DNA of 64,000 nucleotides from an uncultured bacterium (GTDB taxonomy: Bacteria > Cyanobacteriota > Vampirovibrionia > Gastranaerophilales > Gastranaerophilaceae): assembly GCA_902776035.1 (NCBI GenBank), contig CACYOO010000002.1:62001-126000 (forward strand), read 5' to 3'. A program made the translations under genes and the position numbers. Positions 1 to 8,440 of this stretch are shown in pieces (the stretch's first letter is position 1; the number at the start of each line of letters is the position of its first letter). The notes below the pieces were generated by a model, which was given only the letters and a program-made list of their open reading frames with translations, was not told where the DNA came from and did no database searches.

Positions 1-1
1 A

Positions 2-1609
2 TTAACAAAATTTGTAAAACTTGATTTTGAAAATATTAAAATAAATGAAAAAATTATATCAGAATTAGATTATCATTTTGCAAAAGCAAGATATGCCATA
101 AAAACAAATTCAGTAGAACCGGAATTAACTCAAGATAAAGTTATAAAAATGTACGGTATAAAGCATCCTATGTTATTAAAAAGACCTACACTTGTAGAAA
201 ATGATTTTATCTTAGGCGATGATTATAAAGCCATGATTATTACCGGCTCTAACACAGGCGGTAAAACTGTTACGTTAAAAACTGTCGGAATTTTTGTACT
301 TATGACAAGAGCAGGAATGTTTTTACCTTGTAAAGCTGCAAAACTTTATCCGTTTAAGCAAGTTTTGGCTGATATAGGAGATGAACAGGATATTTCACAG
401 AACTTATCAACTTTTTCATCTCACATGAATAACATTATAAATATGTTAAATATAGTAAATGAAGATTCTCTTGTTTTACTAGATGAAATTTGTGCAGGAA
501 CAGATCCACAAGAAGGTGCTTCTTTGGCTGAAGTTATACTTGATAAAATCACAGAACAAGGTGCTTTAAGCGTTACAACAACTCACTTTGGAGAATTAAA
601 AACACTTGAATATACAAATTCTAATTTCAAAAACGCATGTGTAGAATTTGATAGAGAAACTCTTCAGCCGACATATAAACTTACAATAGGTATACCCGGT
701 GCAAGTAATGCTATATTTATTGCAGGTAATTTGGGCTTAGACAAAGAACTTGTTGACAGAGCAGGAAATACATTACATATACAAAGAGATCCATCTTCTG
801 TTGTTATTGAAAAATTACAAGAAACACAACAAAAATTAACTAAAAATCTTCAAGATGTAGAGGCAATGAAACTTGCGTCAATTAAAGTCAAAGAAGATTA
901 TGAAAACAAATTAACCGAACTTCGTAAAGACAAAAGAAAAACCATAAAAGCAATTGAAAATAAATTTATGGATGAATTTAATGATGTACGCATTGAAATA
1001 AAAGAAATGTTAAATGACTTGCAAAAAGATAAAAATGAAAAAAATATAAGACGTACATTCAGTAAATTATCAACTATGGAAAATAATTTTAGAAATCATA
1101 TTGATATGGCAATGGATAAGCAAACTTATGATGAGTTAACATGGGATACAATCAAAGTTGGTGATATTGTTATGATAAAAGATCTTAATCAACCTGTTAC
1201 AGTTGTATCATTGCCTGACAAGAATGATAATTTAACCGTTCAAATGGGACAAATAAAAACTAAAATTAATAAAGAGCAAGTTGCAAAACTTGATAAATCA
1301 TTAACAGGTAAGCCAAAATTAAAATTAAGACAACCTACTGATAGATTTGAATTAAAACGTTTTAATCTGTCAAACACTATTGATTTAAGGGGCTATAAAG
1401 TTGACGATGCACTTAATGATTTAGAAAATTATCTTGATAAAGCAAGCTTAGTAAACTTAACTCCTTTATATGTTATTCATGGTAATGGCACAGGAGCTTT
1501 ACGTAATTATATAAGAGATTATATTTCTACTTCACCTTATGTTGCAAAATTTAGAGCAGGGGAACAATCTGAAGGCGGGGACGGAGTTACCGTAATAGAT
1601 TTAAATTAA
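2..1609 (+). CDS. mutS2: Endonuclease MutS2, 5'-truncated by window edge
   Basis: MutS2 is a MutS-family ATPase with a C-terminal Smr nuclease domain; in other bacteria it acts on branched recombination intermediates or on collided ribosomes. The reading frame is open to the left edge of the window, so the N-terminal part is missing; the residues before the first ATG (149) already match the family (an LDYHFAKARYA-like stretch). The ABC-type ATPase has a Walker A (GSNTGGKTVTLKT, just after base 250) and a Walker B with signature (LVLLDEICAGTDPQEGASLA). A charged coiled coil follows, and the last ~85 residues are an Smr domain (IDLRGYKVDDAL, HGNGTGALR). No partner gene is visible. Identification is firm; the true start lies outside the window. 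Confidence 0.95.
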   Translation, partial: LTKFVKLDFENIKINEKIISELDYHFAKARYAIKTNSVEPELTQDKVIKMYGIKHPMLLKRPTLVENDFILGDDYKAMIITGSNTGGKTVTLKTVGIFVLMTRAGMFLPCKAAKLYPFKQVLADIGDEQDISQNLSTFSSHMNNIINMLNIVNEDSLVLLDEICAGTDPQEGASLAEVILDKITEQGALSVTTTHFGELKTLEYTNSNFKNACVEFDRETLQPTYKLTIGIPGASNAIFIAGNLGLDKELVDRAGNTLHIQRDPSSVVIEKLQETQQKLTKNLQDVEAMKLASIKVKEDYENKLTELRKDKRKTIKAIENKFMDEFNDVRIEIKEMLNDLQKDKNEKNIRRTFSKLSTMENNFRNHIDMAMDKQTYDELTWDTIKVGDIVMIKDLNQPVTVVSLPDKNDNLTVQMGQIKTKINKEQVAKLDKSLTGKPKLKLRQPTDRFELKRFNLSNTIDLRGYKVDDALNDLENYLDKASLVNLTPLYVIHGNGTGALRNYIRDYISTSPYVAKFRAGEQSEGGDGVTVIDLN

Positions 1610-1615
1610 GTGATT

Positions 1616-1641
1616 ATATAAATAATATTTATTATTTATAT
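1616..1641. terminator. AT-only hairpin between convergent genes
   Basis: An 11-bp perfect inverted repeat with a 4-nt loop lies just after the mutS2 stop and before the convergent HAD-like gene. It contains only A and T, so it would be a weak terminator at best. Position and symmetry are the only support. Confidence 0.3.
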
Positions 1642-1680
1642 TAAAAATTATTTTAATACCTGTATATGTTACATAAATCA

Positions 1681-2112
1681 CTATTTTTTCCAATAAACAT
1701 TAAAGTTTTCTATTTCATCAAAAGTTTTGTTATAATCCCCATTAAACTTTAATGCTCTGTCATCCAAATATATATAACTAGGATATTTTTTATCAGTTAT
1801 AAGTTTGAAATATTCTCTCAATTCATTTTTTATAAGCCATTTTTCTACTTCATCAGGATTTCTTGTTGAAAAAAGAATTAAGTCATACTTTTTATAGAGT
1901 TTTATTATAAAATCCCTTGCTCCGTCTTTTATTTCAGGAATATTATTTTCGTCATATTTACCGCAATAATTATCTAATACTCCATCTAAATCTATCGAAA
2001 TTACTTTTTTAGTATGCACAATAAACTCCTTACTTTTTGCATAAACAGGCATTGTAAAAAATAAAATTAAGAGAAATGATATAATAAATATTCTATTTAA
2101 AGTTATTACCAT
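1681..2112 (-). CDS. Small HAD-like hydrolase with putative signal peptide
   Basis: A compact HAD-superfamily protein of 143 aa. HAD motif I is visible as D41-L-D43-G (IDLDGVLD), a motif II-like threonine or serine in FSTRN, and motif III/IV-like residues in ITDKKYPSYIYLDD. This resembles the short cap-less HAD proteins related to nucleotide phosphatases. From the ATG at 2112, preceded by an AGGAAA Shine-Dalgarno-like sequence, it has a convincing signal peptide (hydrophobic 8-20, cleavage after VYA). A second in-frame start, GTG at 2019 (residue 32), has a stronger AAGGAG 6-7 nt upstream and would give a cytoplasmic 112-aa form beginning right before the HAD core. The substrate is unknown. 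HAD assignment likely; the start and therefore the location are unresolved. Confidence 0.7.
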   Translation of the reverse strand: MVITLNRIFIISFLLILFFTMPVYAKSKEFIVHTKKVISIDLDGVLDNYCGKYDENNIPEIKDGARDFIIKLYKKYDLILFSTRNPDEVEKWLIKNELREYFKLITDKKYPSYIYLDDRALKFNGDYNKTFDEIENFNVYWKK

Positions 2113-2208
2113 AAATTTCCTCTAGGTTAAGAAATATTACCATATAAGAATTATAGTAAATATATTATAACTTATAATACATAAAATGTAAATTATAAAA
2201 CATAGAGC

Positions 2209-2214
2209 TAAAAT
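2209..2214 (+). promoter_or_regulatory. Putative -10 element (TAAAAT), leaderless arrangement
   Basis: TAAAAT ends 7 nt before the A of the ATG at 2221, and no Shine-Dalgarno sequence precedes that gene. No good -35 is evident. The spacing matches that of eight other genes in this window. Confidence 0.45.
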
Positions 2215-2220
2215 TATTAT

Positions 2221-2427
2221 ATGTATATAGTTAATTTATATAATGTACGGTGGGCTAGAAAATATACAAGAGATGAAATTGCAGAAGCAACAGGATTAAG
2301 TTTAAAAACACTTAGTCAGTTATTTAGTGGTAAATATTATAATTTTAACTTACATACATTAGAAATAATTGCTAAATTTTTTAATTGTAAAATTAGTGAT
2401 ATTTTAATTGAAGTTGAAGATGAATAA
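2221..2427 (+). CDS. Small Xre/Cro-type helix-turn-helix regulator
   Basis: A 68-aa protein made up almost entirely of a Cro/C1-type HTH: a DEIAEATGLSLKTLSQL recognition unit (about residues 18-34), then a helical TLEIIAKFFNCKISDIL segment typical of Xre domains. With no additional domain it is probably a DNA-binding repressor or a small regulator that dimerises; its target cannot be read from the sequence. It stands alone between the HAD-like gene (opposite strand) and proS, with no toxin or phage gene next to it. No Shine-Dalgarno sequence is present, but a -10-like TAAAAT sits 6 nt upstream of ATG, suggesting a leaderless transcript. Fold confident, role unknown. Confidence 0.8.
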   Translation: MYIVNLYNVRWARKYTRDEIAEATGLSLKTLSQLFSGKYYNFNLHTLEIIAKFFNCKISDILIEVEDE

Positions 2428-2487
2428 CCATAATAAAAATAAGGGATTTATAAAAATTTAAATTAATGACAAAATTTTCCGACAATA

Positions 2488-2535
2488 GCAAGCTTTACCG
2501 TTTTTCTTAACAAGAAGAAAGCCGTATATTATTTA
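2488..2535 (+). repeat. Dispersed 48-bp palindromic intergenic repeat, copy A
   Basis: This 48-bp segment matches the reverse complement of 61128-61175 at 44 of 48 positions with no gaps. It includes an imperfect inverted repeat (TTTCTT...AAGAAA) centred near 2509. An AATGAC sequence 18 nt upstream (2465-2470) also recurs near the other copy. It lies in the 187-bp spacer between the HTH gene and proS. It could be a mobile palindromic element or a structured RNA/terminator element. Confidence 0.75.
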
Positions 2536-2614
2536 GGTTGAAATCTTTTATACTAATTCACACATACGTATTTTTGTGATAATATTTCTTTTAGAATAAA
2601 GAGGAATATGAATT

Positions 2615-4345
2615 ATGAAAATGTCAAAATTATTTGTACAAACATTGCGTGAAGATCCTGCAGATGCAGATGTAATCTCACATAAGCTTTTATCAAGAGC
2701 CGGCTATATAAGAAAATTAACAAGCGGAGTTTACAATTATCTTCCTTTAATGTGGCGTGTTTTAAAGAAGATTGAAAATATCGTAAGAGAAGAAATGGAT
2801 TCATCAGGCGCACAGGAACTCTTATTACCATTTTTACAACCAAAAGAATTATGGGAAGAATCAGGACGTTGGGAAGTTTACGGAAAAGAACTTATGCGTT
2901 TACAAGACAGGCACAATAGAGAAATGTGTCTTGGCCCTACAGCAGAAGAAGTTATCACTTTTGTTGCAAGGAACGGTTTAAAATCATATAAACAATTACC
3001 TTGCAATTTATACCAAATTCAAACTAAATTCAGAGATGAAGTTAGACCTCGTTTTGGACTTTTAAGAGGTCGTGAATTTATCATGAAAGATGCATATTCA
3101 TTTGATACAGATGAAGAAGGACTTGATAAGTCTTATAAAATTATGGCAGATGCATATACAAGAATATTTGAAAGATGCGGACTTGAAACAAGAGCCGTTC
3201 AATCTGACACAGGTGCAATAGGAGGAAAATTAAGCCATGAATACATGGTTTTAACGACAACCGACTCTGGCGAAGATGACGTCTTTTTCTGTGATGATTG
3301 TGGATATGCTGCAAATTCAAATCATACAGTATCAGTTCTTCCTGAAACACAAACTGACGGTGGTTTTACTGAAACTAAAATTGTAGACACACCACAAACA
3401 ACTACTATTGAAAAATTATGCGAGTGCTTAAATATTCCTGCATCTGTAATTTTAAAATGTGTAGTTTATATTGTAGACAAAAAACCTGTATTAGCAATGA
3501 TAAGAGCCGATAAACAGGTTGAAGAAACAAAACTTATGAATGCCGCAGGCGGTAATGATGTAAGAATTGCATCAGAAGCTGAAATTGAAGAACTCATGCA
3601 GCAGCACGGTTTCAATGCATCAAAGGGTTTTATCGGCCCTAAGGGTTTGGAAGATTTAACAATAATTGCCGATAATACCGTAAAAGATATGAAAAATTTT
3701 GTTGCAGCCGTAAACAAAAATGATGTTCATATGGTTGGTGCAAATTTAGATGTTGATATTCCTCATATTGAAAAATATTATGACATACGTCTTGCAGAGG
3801 CAGGTGAATTTTGTCCTCAATGCGGAAAACCTTTGAAAGTAACAAGAGGTATTGAAGTAGGCAATATATTTAAACTCGGCACAAAATATTCTAAGCCAAT
3901 GAATGCGGTTTACTTGGATAAAAACGGAAAAGCAGTACCGTTTGAAATGGGTTGTTACGGAATAGGTATAACAAGAACCGCTGCAGCTGCCGTTGAAAGA
4001 TGGCATGATGAGCACGGTATTATTTGGCCTGTTGCAATCGCACCTTATCATGTTACAGTTGTACCGCTAAACGACAAAGATGAATTGCAGATGAATACAG
4101 CAAAGAGTATTTATGTAAAATTACTTAAAGCTGGTATTGAAGCAGTTTTAGATGATAGAAGCGAAAGAGCAGGAGTAAAATTTAAAGATGCAGATTTAAT
4201 CGGTTTTCCTTACAGAATTACTGTAGGTAAAACAATTACAGATGGTAATGTTGAACTAAAAACAAGAAAAACAGGTGAAGTCGAAACTTTAAATCCGGAT
4301 AATGCAGTAAGTAGAGTAATTGAATTAATAAAGGAAGCAATATAA
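2615..4345 (+). CDS. proS: Prolyl-tRNA synthetase
   Basis: Charges tRNA-Pro with proline in the cytoplasm. The 576-aa length and layout match the bacterial (prokaryotic-type) class IIa enzyme: N-terminal catalytic half with GPTAEEV and the motif-2 region RGREFIMKDAYSFD, a YbaK-like editing insertion (about 230-400) that would hydrolyse mischarged Ala-tRNA-Pro, motif 3 near GCYGIGITRT, and a C-terminal anticodon-binding domain (about 475-576). A short Cys pair (FCDDCGY) sits at the beginning of the insertion. The ATG at 2615 follows GAGG at about 10 nt; MSKLF at 2621 is an alternative. The stop overlaps the start of the downstream HIT gene (TAATG), so the two are translationally coupled. Confidence 0.97.
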   Translation: MKMSKLFVQTLREDPADADVISHKLLSRAGYIRKLTSGVYNYLPLMWRVLKKIENIVREEMDSSGAQELLLPFLQPKELWEESGRWEVYGKELMRLQDRHNREMCLGPTAEEVITFVARNGLKSYKQLPCNLYQIQTKFRDEVRPRFGLLRGREFIMKDAYSFDTDEEGLDKSYKIMADAYTRIFERCGLETRAVQSDTGAIGGKLSHEYMVLTTTDSGEDDVFFCDDCGYAANSNHTVSVLPETQTDGGFTETKIVDTPQTTTIEKLCECLNIPASVILKCVVYIVDKKPVLAMIRADKQVEETKLMNAAGGNDVRIASEAEIEELMQQHGFNASKGFIGPKGLEDLTIIADNTVKDMKNFVAAVNKNDVHMVGANLDVDIPHIEKYYDIRLAEAGEFCPQCGKPLKVTRGIEVGNIFKLGTKYSKPMNAVYLDKNGKAVPFEMGCYGIGITRTAAAAVERWHDEHGIIWPVAIAPYHVTVVPLNDKDELQMNTAKSIYVKLLKAGIEAVLDDRSERAGVKFKDADLIGFPYRITVGKTITDGNVELKTRKTGEVETLNPDNAVSRVIELIKEAI

Positions 4346-4674
4346 TGGAAGATTGTATTTTTTGTAAAATCATAAATAAAGAAATTCCAAGCAATTTTGT
4401 ATATGAAAACGAGGATGTAATTGCAATAAATGATTTAAATCCTAAAGCAGAAACTCACGTATTAGTTATACCTAAAAAACATGTTGCTTCTTTAAATGAA
4501 TTGAATGATGAAACAGAAGCTTTGAAAATTTTTAAAGGTATAAAAGAAACTGTTAAAAAACTTGGATTAACTGATTATAGAACTGTAATCAATACAGGCA
4601 AAAATGCCGGACAAACCGTATTCCACTTGCATGTACACATACTTGCAGGAAAATTATCAATTGAAAATTTATAG
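4345..4674 (+). CDS. HIT family nucleotide-binding protein
   Basis: A 109-aa histidine-triad protein. The catalytic HxHxH motif is intact near the C-terminus (FHLHVHIL), and the N-terminal CIFCKIINKEIPS is the classic zinc-associated start of the HINT/Fhit-like branch. Such proteins hydrolyse purine nucleoside phosphoramidates, including aminoacyl-AMP. Its ATG overlaps the proS stop codon. Coupling to an aminoacyl-tRNA synthetase would suit a role in clearing aminoacyl-adenylates, but that is inference. Confidence 0.93.
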   Translation: MEDCIFCKIINKEIPSNFVYENEDVIAINDLNPKAETHVLVIPKKHVASLNELNDETEALKIFKGIKETVKKLGLTDYRTVINTGKNAGQTVFHLHVHILAGKLSIENL

Positions 4675-4693
4675 TAAAAGTAATAAACATTTA

Positions 4694-4720
4694 TAATGAG
4701 TACAAAAATTGTACTCATTA
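4694..4720. terminator. 12-bp hairpin after the proS-HIT operon
   Basis: A perfect 12-bp inverted repeat with a 3-nt loop begins 19 nt after the HIT stop codon. It has no clear T tract on the + side, so termination efficiency is uncertain, but position and symmetry support a terminator. Confidence 0.6.
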
Positions 4721-4787
4721 TGTGTCCTATTGTGTAATTTATAAATCATTGTTTATATTTAAAATCTTCTTATAAAAGGAGAAAACA

Positions 4788-5189
4788 ATGAAACATTTTT
4801 TTATACTTATACTTTTGTCATTAATTTTCGTTTCACCTGTATCGGCAGAAACAAGAACATTAAAGACTTATACACCATTTACACCTCAACAGTTTTATAA
4901 TTACAATCATAGAGGTCATAAATTTCTTCCACCACCTCCGCCGCCAAATTATTACAATAATTATAATGGTTTTGTATCACCATATTACTACAACAATGTA
5001 CCCAAACGCTCCGTATTAGAAAAAGTATCTGATTTCTTTTCTACCGGTCAAATGACAGGTTATACAAATTCTAATGACTTAATTCCGGATGAATATGGGT
5101 ATCATAATCAATCTTATGATGATTTTGGAAATTATAAATATAATAACTATGGTCAACAACATAATGCAACAATTAAATTACTCGACTAA
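4788..5189 (+). CDS. Small secreted Pro/Asn/Tyr-rich protein
   Basis: A 133-aa protein with a clear Sec signal peptide (MKHFF, a leucine/isoleucine-rich core, cleavage probably after VSA at about residue 20). The mature part is low-complexity: a run of eight prolines broken by no other residue type except at its edges, many Asn-Tyr pairs, and no cysteine. A strong Shine-Dalgarno (AAAGGAG) precedes the ATG. I do not recognise a family. Composition suggests an extended, surface-exposed or periplasmic polypeptide. It is monocistronic, flanked by a hairpin upstream and a separately initiated 50-aa gene downstream. Confidence 0.7.
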   Translation: MKHFFILILLSLIFVSPVSAETRTLKTYTPFTPQQFYNYNHRGHKFLPPPPPPNYYNNYNGFVSPYYYNNVPKRSVLEKVSDFFSTGQMTGYTNSNDLIPDEYGYHNQSYDDFGNYKYNNYGQQHNATIKLLD

Positions 5190-5280
5190 AAAAGTTAAGT
5201 TTTATTAAATATAAAATATTAAATAGCAAAAAATTTTCTTTACATTATTTATAACAACGTATATAAAATAAGGAGATACT

Positions 5281-5433
5281 ATGACTTCAGCTAAAGAAAG
5301 CGAAAAACAGTCAAAACTAAATGAAGTTGACGAATTTGAGGAGTACCTTAAAAACCAATGTATGAAAACAACATTCAACGGTATTGAAATTGAAACATTC
5401 AAATGGTACACAAAAATGTTAGGTATGAAATAA
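5281..5433 (+). CDS. Uncharacterised 50-aa protein
   Basis: A short gene starting MTSAKESEKQSK and ending WYTKMLGMK. It has a good Shine-Dalgarno (AAGGAG, 6-7 nt before ATG), and the stop falls only 10 nt from the end of the convergent ldcA-like gene. The protein is charged and probably helical, with an acidic DEFEEYL stretch and one cysteine, and has no signal peptide. Support rests on the ribosome binding site and the compact fit between its neighbours; function is unknown. Confidence 0.6.
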   Translation: MTSAKESEKQSKLNEVDEFEEYLKNQCMKTTFNGIEIETFKWYTKMLGMK

Positions 5434-5443
5434 ACTTCATTTA

Positions 5444-6325
5444 TCAAAAAATAAAATAGTTTTCATGAATTGCTGATTTGCTTCCGTAAGGAACGGTCAG
5501 CTTTTCTGTATTATGTGATATTTTTATTCCGCCTATTACCGGAACATTCACACAAGATGCAATATCATTAAACAAATCTGATAAATACTTTTCATTATCA
5601 ATACCTGTAAATTCACCAAACACAATACCTGACAAATTTTCACTAAATTTTTCTATATTTAATAATTGAGTAAACATTTTATCAAGCTTATAAACCGGCT
5701 CACCTATATCTTCAGCAAAAAATATAAATTTTTTATCAGGTATAAAATCAATACCGCAAAGAGATACAATTGTTGATAAGTTTCCGCCAAATGTAATACC
5801 ATTTGCATTACCTGATGAATAAACTTTTGTTGAAAAACATTTTTGTTCTTCATCATTAACGGCTTTAAAGAAAGAATTTATAGTAAATTCATTTTGCACT
5901 TCTGCTCCGAAATCATTTTGTATCATAGGTGAAGAATATGTTATCAAACCTGCTTTTTTCAAAAACATTGCTGATAATGCAGTAATATCAGAATACCCTG
6001 CAAAAATTTTAGGATTACTTTTTATCAAATCATAATCAATATTTTTTATAAGCCGTATTGCACCATATCCGCCTCTAAGACATATTATTGCATTAACTTC
6101 TTTATCGGCAAATTGCTCATGCAAATCCTCTAATCTTTCCTCGTCAGTACCTGCAAGATAATTTCTGTTTTTTAATAAATTTTTACCTGTTTTTATTTTA
6201 TAACCTAATTTTTCAAAGTATCTTTCTGCTCTTATCAAATCAGTATCATCTTTAATACCACCCGATGGAGCAATAATTGCTATTGTATCACCAACTTCTA
6301 ATTTCTTAGGTTTTATTGTACTCAT
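5444..6325 (-). CDS. ldcA: LD-carboxypeptidase (peptidase S66, LdcA/MccF family)
   Basis: S66 serine peptidases cleave the L-Lys/DAP-D-Ala bond of muropeptide tetrapeptides during murein recycling; MccF relatives cleave microcin C. The 293-aa length fits. The nucleophile serine lies in GYSDITAL, the N-terminal VGDTIAIIAPSG and CLRGGYGAIRLI blocks are typical, a Glu is available in FAEDIGEPVYKLD, and the catalytic His is in ISHNTEKLTVPYG. There is no signal peptide, consistent with a cytoplasmic recycling enzyme. It diverges from dnaX; both ATGs sit exactly 6 nt downstream of a -10-like hexamer and lack a Shine-Dalgarno. LdcA versus MccF-type specificity cannot be decided from sequence. Confidence 0.88.
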   Translation of the reverse strand: MSTIKPKKLEVGDTIAIIAPSGGIKDDTDLIRAERYFEKLGYKIKTGKNLLKNRNYLAGTDEERLEDLHEQFADKEVNAIICLRGGYGAIRLIKNIDYDLIKSNPKIFAGYSDITALSAMFLKKAGLITYSSPMIQNDFGAEVQNEFTINSFFKAVNDEEQKCFSTKVYSSGNANGITFGGNLSTIVSLCGIDFIPDKKFIFFAEDIGEPVYKLDKMFTQLLNIEKFSENLSGIVFGEFTGIDNEKYLSDLFNDIASCVNVPVIGGIKISHNTEKLTVPYGSKSAIHENYFIF

Positions 6326-6331
6326 AAAAAA

Positions 6332-6337
6332 ATAATA
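6332..6337 (-). promoter_or_regulatory. Putative -10 element (TATTAT) of ldcA, leaderless arrangement
   Basis: On the minus strand TATTAT is followed by six T and then ATG at 6325. No Shine-Dalgarno is present. The -35 region is poor. Confidence 0.5.
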
Positions 6338-6430
6338 ACAAAATTAGCTTATCAAGTCTTATAATTCATAAAAATTAAGAAAAATACAATTATAAAATAA
6401 ACAAAAGTTTCATTAATATTCTGCTTAAGA

Positions 6431-6436
6431 TATAAT
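6431..6436 (+). promoter_or_regulatory. Putative -10 element (TATAAT) of dnaX, leaderless arrangement
   Basis: A perfect TATAAT followed by 6 nt and the dnaX ATG at 6443. No Shine-Dalgarno lies between. The -35 is weak, but the consensus -10 and exact spacing repeat elsewhere in the window. Confidence 0.6.
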
Positions 6437-6442
6437 AATTTT

Positions 6443-8335
6443 ATGAACGAAAAATATATTCCTTTATACAGAAAATATCGTCCACAAACTTTAGAAGAAA
6501 TTGTAGGACAAGAGCATATAAAAAAGGCATTATCCAATGCTATAAAATTAAATAAAATTTCACATGCATATCTTTTTACAGGTCCTAGAGGAACAGGAAA
6601 AACTTCCACTGCAAGAATTTTGGCAAAATCATTAAATTGTGAAAAAGGTCCTACAGTTTCACCATGCGGAAGATGTCCAAGCTGTATTGATATAACAAAT
6701 TCGACACCAATTGATGTTATAGAAATTGATGCGGCAAGTAATCGTTCAGTTAATGATGCACAAAATATTTTAGAAAAAATTCACTACGCACCTGTTAACG
6801 GAAAATACAAAATATACATAATAGACGAAGTACACATGTTATCAACAGAGGCATTTAATGCCCTTTTAAAAACATTAGAAGAACCTCCTGAAAATGTAGT
6901 ATTCATTTTAGCAACGACAGAAGTTCAAAAAGTTTTAGATACAATCAAAAGCAGATGTCAAAGATTTGATTTTAAACGTATTACAACTGATGATATCGTT
7001 AAACATTTAAGAAAAATCTCTGACTTAGAACATATAAATATAGAAGATGAAGCATTGCTTTCAATAGCTCAAAACTCTGCCGGAGGAATGAGAGATAGTT
7101 TGGCATTATTAGACCAATTAAGCGTATTGGATACTCAAAATGCTATTTCAACAAATGACATAAATATGCTTTTAGGACGTATATCCTTTGATGTTTTAAA
7201 TAAACTTTCTAATAACATTATTAAATCTAATCCTAATGATGCAATTATTGAGTTAGAAAAAATATATAATTCAGGAAATGAACCTGCTCAAATTCTTACA
7301 AATCTACTTAATTACCTAAAAAATATGCTGATTGTAAAAAATTGCAAAGGTGATTTATTAACGGATTTAACCCAACTAACACAAGTTCAAATAGATATTT
7401 TAAAAAAACAAGCAGAAAATCTTGAAACACAACAAATAATCTTTTTAATAGAAAGAACTACATATTATATACAAACACTAAGAACAACTTCTAACAGGCA
7501 TATATGGCTTGAAATTGCAATGATAGATTTATCTAATCTTGCAGAAAATTCTAAATTATCTGAATTACAAGAAAGAATTTCCGCACTTGAACAGGGTAAC
7601 ACTCCTGTGCATTCAGCAACACCTGCATATAAAAAGCCGTCTACTATTGTTACCAATATATATACACCTTCTGAAAAAAAAGATATAAAAGAAAATATTA
7701 AAACTGAAATCGAAAACACACATAAAATCGAAACAGAACAGCAAGTTGTAATAAAGGAAGAAGAAGAAACTTTAATACAAAAACAAGAAGTTCAAAAACA
7801 AGAAACAGAAGAAATTCTAACAGATAATCACACTAATGATGCCTATGCAAAAGCCGATTTAACAACAATGTGGCATGAACTTTTAAATAACATAAAAAGT
7901 CCTGGTACAAAAGCCCTTTTACAGCAAATGGCTAAGCCGGTTGAAATTACTCCTGAAAATGTTGTTATAACACTTAGAAATGAAAAATTTGTAAATCAAT
8001 GGAATGAACCATACAAAAAACAAAATGTAATTGATGCTGCAAACAAATTATTTAACCAAAAAACTTCTAATGTAATATTCAGATTGCCTAAATCTACAGA
8101 TAAAGAACTTGTTGAAAAAAATACAGCTCAAACAGAACAATCAGAAATAAAACAGACAGAAAATACAAAAAAAATTATAAAAGATGTGGAGATAAAAACG
8201 GATAACCCTGATATGACAGAAGTTGTACAGGTTGAAACAGAAGAAATACAATCTGAGCAAGACATTAAAAATTCATACTTGTCAGATAAAGCCCAAATGG
8301 TTAAAGATTTATTTGACGGAAAAGTTATAGAATAA
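6443..8335 (+). CDS. dnaX: DNA polymerase III subunit gamma/tau
   Basis: The clamp-loader ATPase subunit. Residues 1 to about 370 hold the AAA+ module: Walker A GPRGTGKTS, a zinc-binding cysteine cluster (CGRCPSC), Walker B IYIIDEVHML, and the SRC arginine-finger motif SRCQRFDF. The rest is a Glu/Lys/Gln-rich linker (about 390-470) and a C-terminal domain expected to contact the polymerase and helicase. The 630-aa total resembles tau-length proteins. An A8 tract at codons 411-413 (7674-7681) would, if slipped either way, end translation within a few codons and leave a gamma-length product of roughly 415-419 aa. The ATG follows a TATAAT by 6 nt, with no Shine-Dalgarno. Confidence 0.96.
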   Translation: MNEKYIPLYRKYRPQTLEEIVGQEHIKKALSNAIKLNKISHAYLFTGPRGTGKTSTARILAKSLNCEKGPTVSPCGRCPSCIDITNSTPIDVIEIDAASNRSVNDAQNILEKIHYAPVNGKYKIYIIDEVHMLSTEAFNALLKTLEEPPENVVFILATTEVQKVLDTIKSRCQRFDFKRITTDDIVKHLRKISDLEHINIEDEALLSIAQNSAGGMRDSLALLDQLSVLDTQNAISTNDINMLLGRISFDVLNKLSNNIIKSNPNDAIIELEKIYNSGNEPAQILTNLLNYLKNMLIVKNCKGDLLTDLTQLTQVQIDILKKQAENLETQQIIFLIERTTYYIQTLRTTSNRHIWLEIAMIDLSNLAENSKLSELQERISALEQGNTPVHSATPAYKKPSTIVTNIYTPSEKKDIKENIKTEIENTHKIETEQQVVIKEEEETLIQKQEVQKQETEEILTDNHTNDAYAKADLTTMWHELLNNIKSPGTKALLQQMAKPVEITPENVVITLRNEKFVNQWNEPYKKQNVIDAANKLFNQKTSNVIFRLPKSTDKELVEKNTAQTEQSEIKQTENTKKIIKDVEIKTDNPDMTEVVQVETEEIQSEQDIKNSYLSDKAQMVKDLFDGKVIE

Positions 8336-8361
8336 TTTGATTTTTAATTTTATAATACAAA

Positions 8362-8400
8362 ACGAGAAGCACCTAATGTAAATTATACGGTACTTCTCGT
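8362..8400. terminator. Hairpin between convergent dnaX and HNH genes
   Basis: Twelve-base arms (8362-8373 and 8389-8400) pair with a single mismatch around a 15-nt loop. They lie 27 nt after the dnaX stop and 41 nt before the 3' end of the convergent gene, so a bidirectional terminator is likely. Confidence 0.65.
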
Positions 8401-8440
8401 GAATTTTAAATAAACAGTAGTAGTTTAAGTTAATAATTTC

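Noticed and set aside
4788-5189. Proline-rich small protein as an antifreeze, collagen or PE/PPE-like protein
   Set aside because: The polyproline run is short, and there is no Gly-X-Y periodicity or PPE motif; only secretion and low complexity can be supported.
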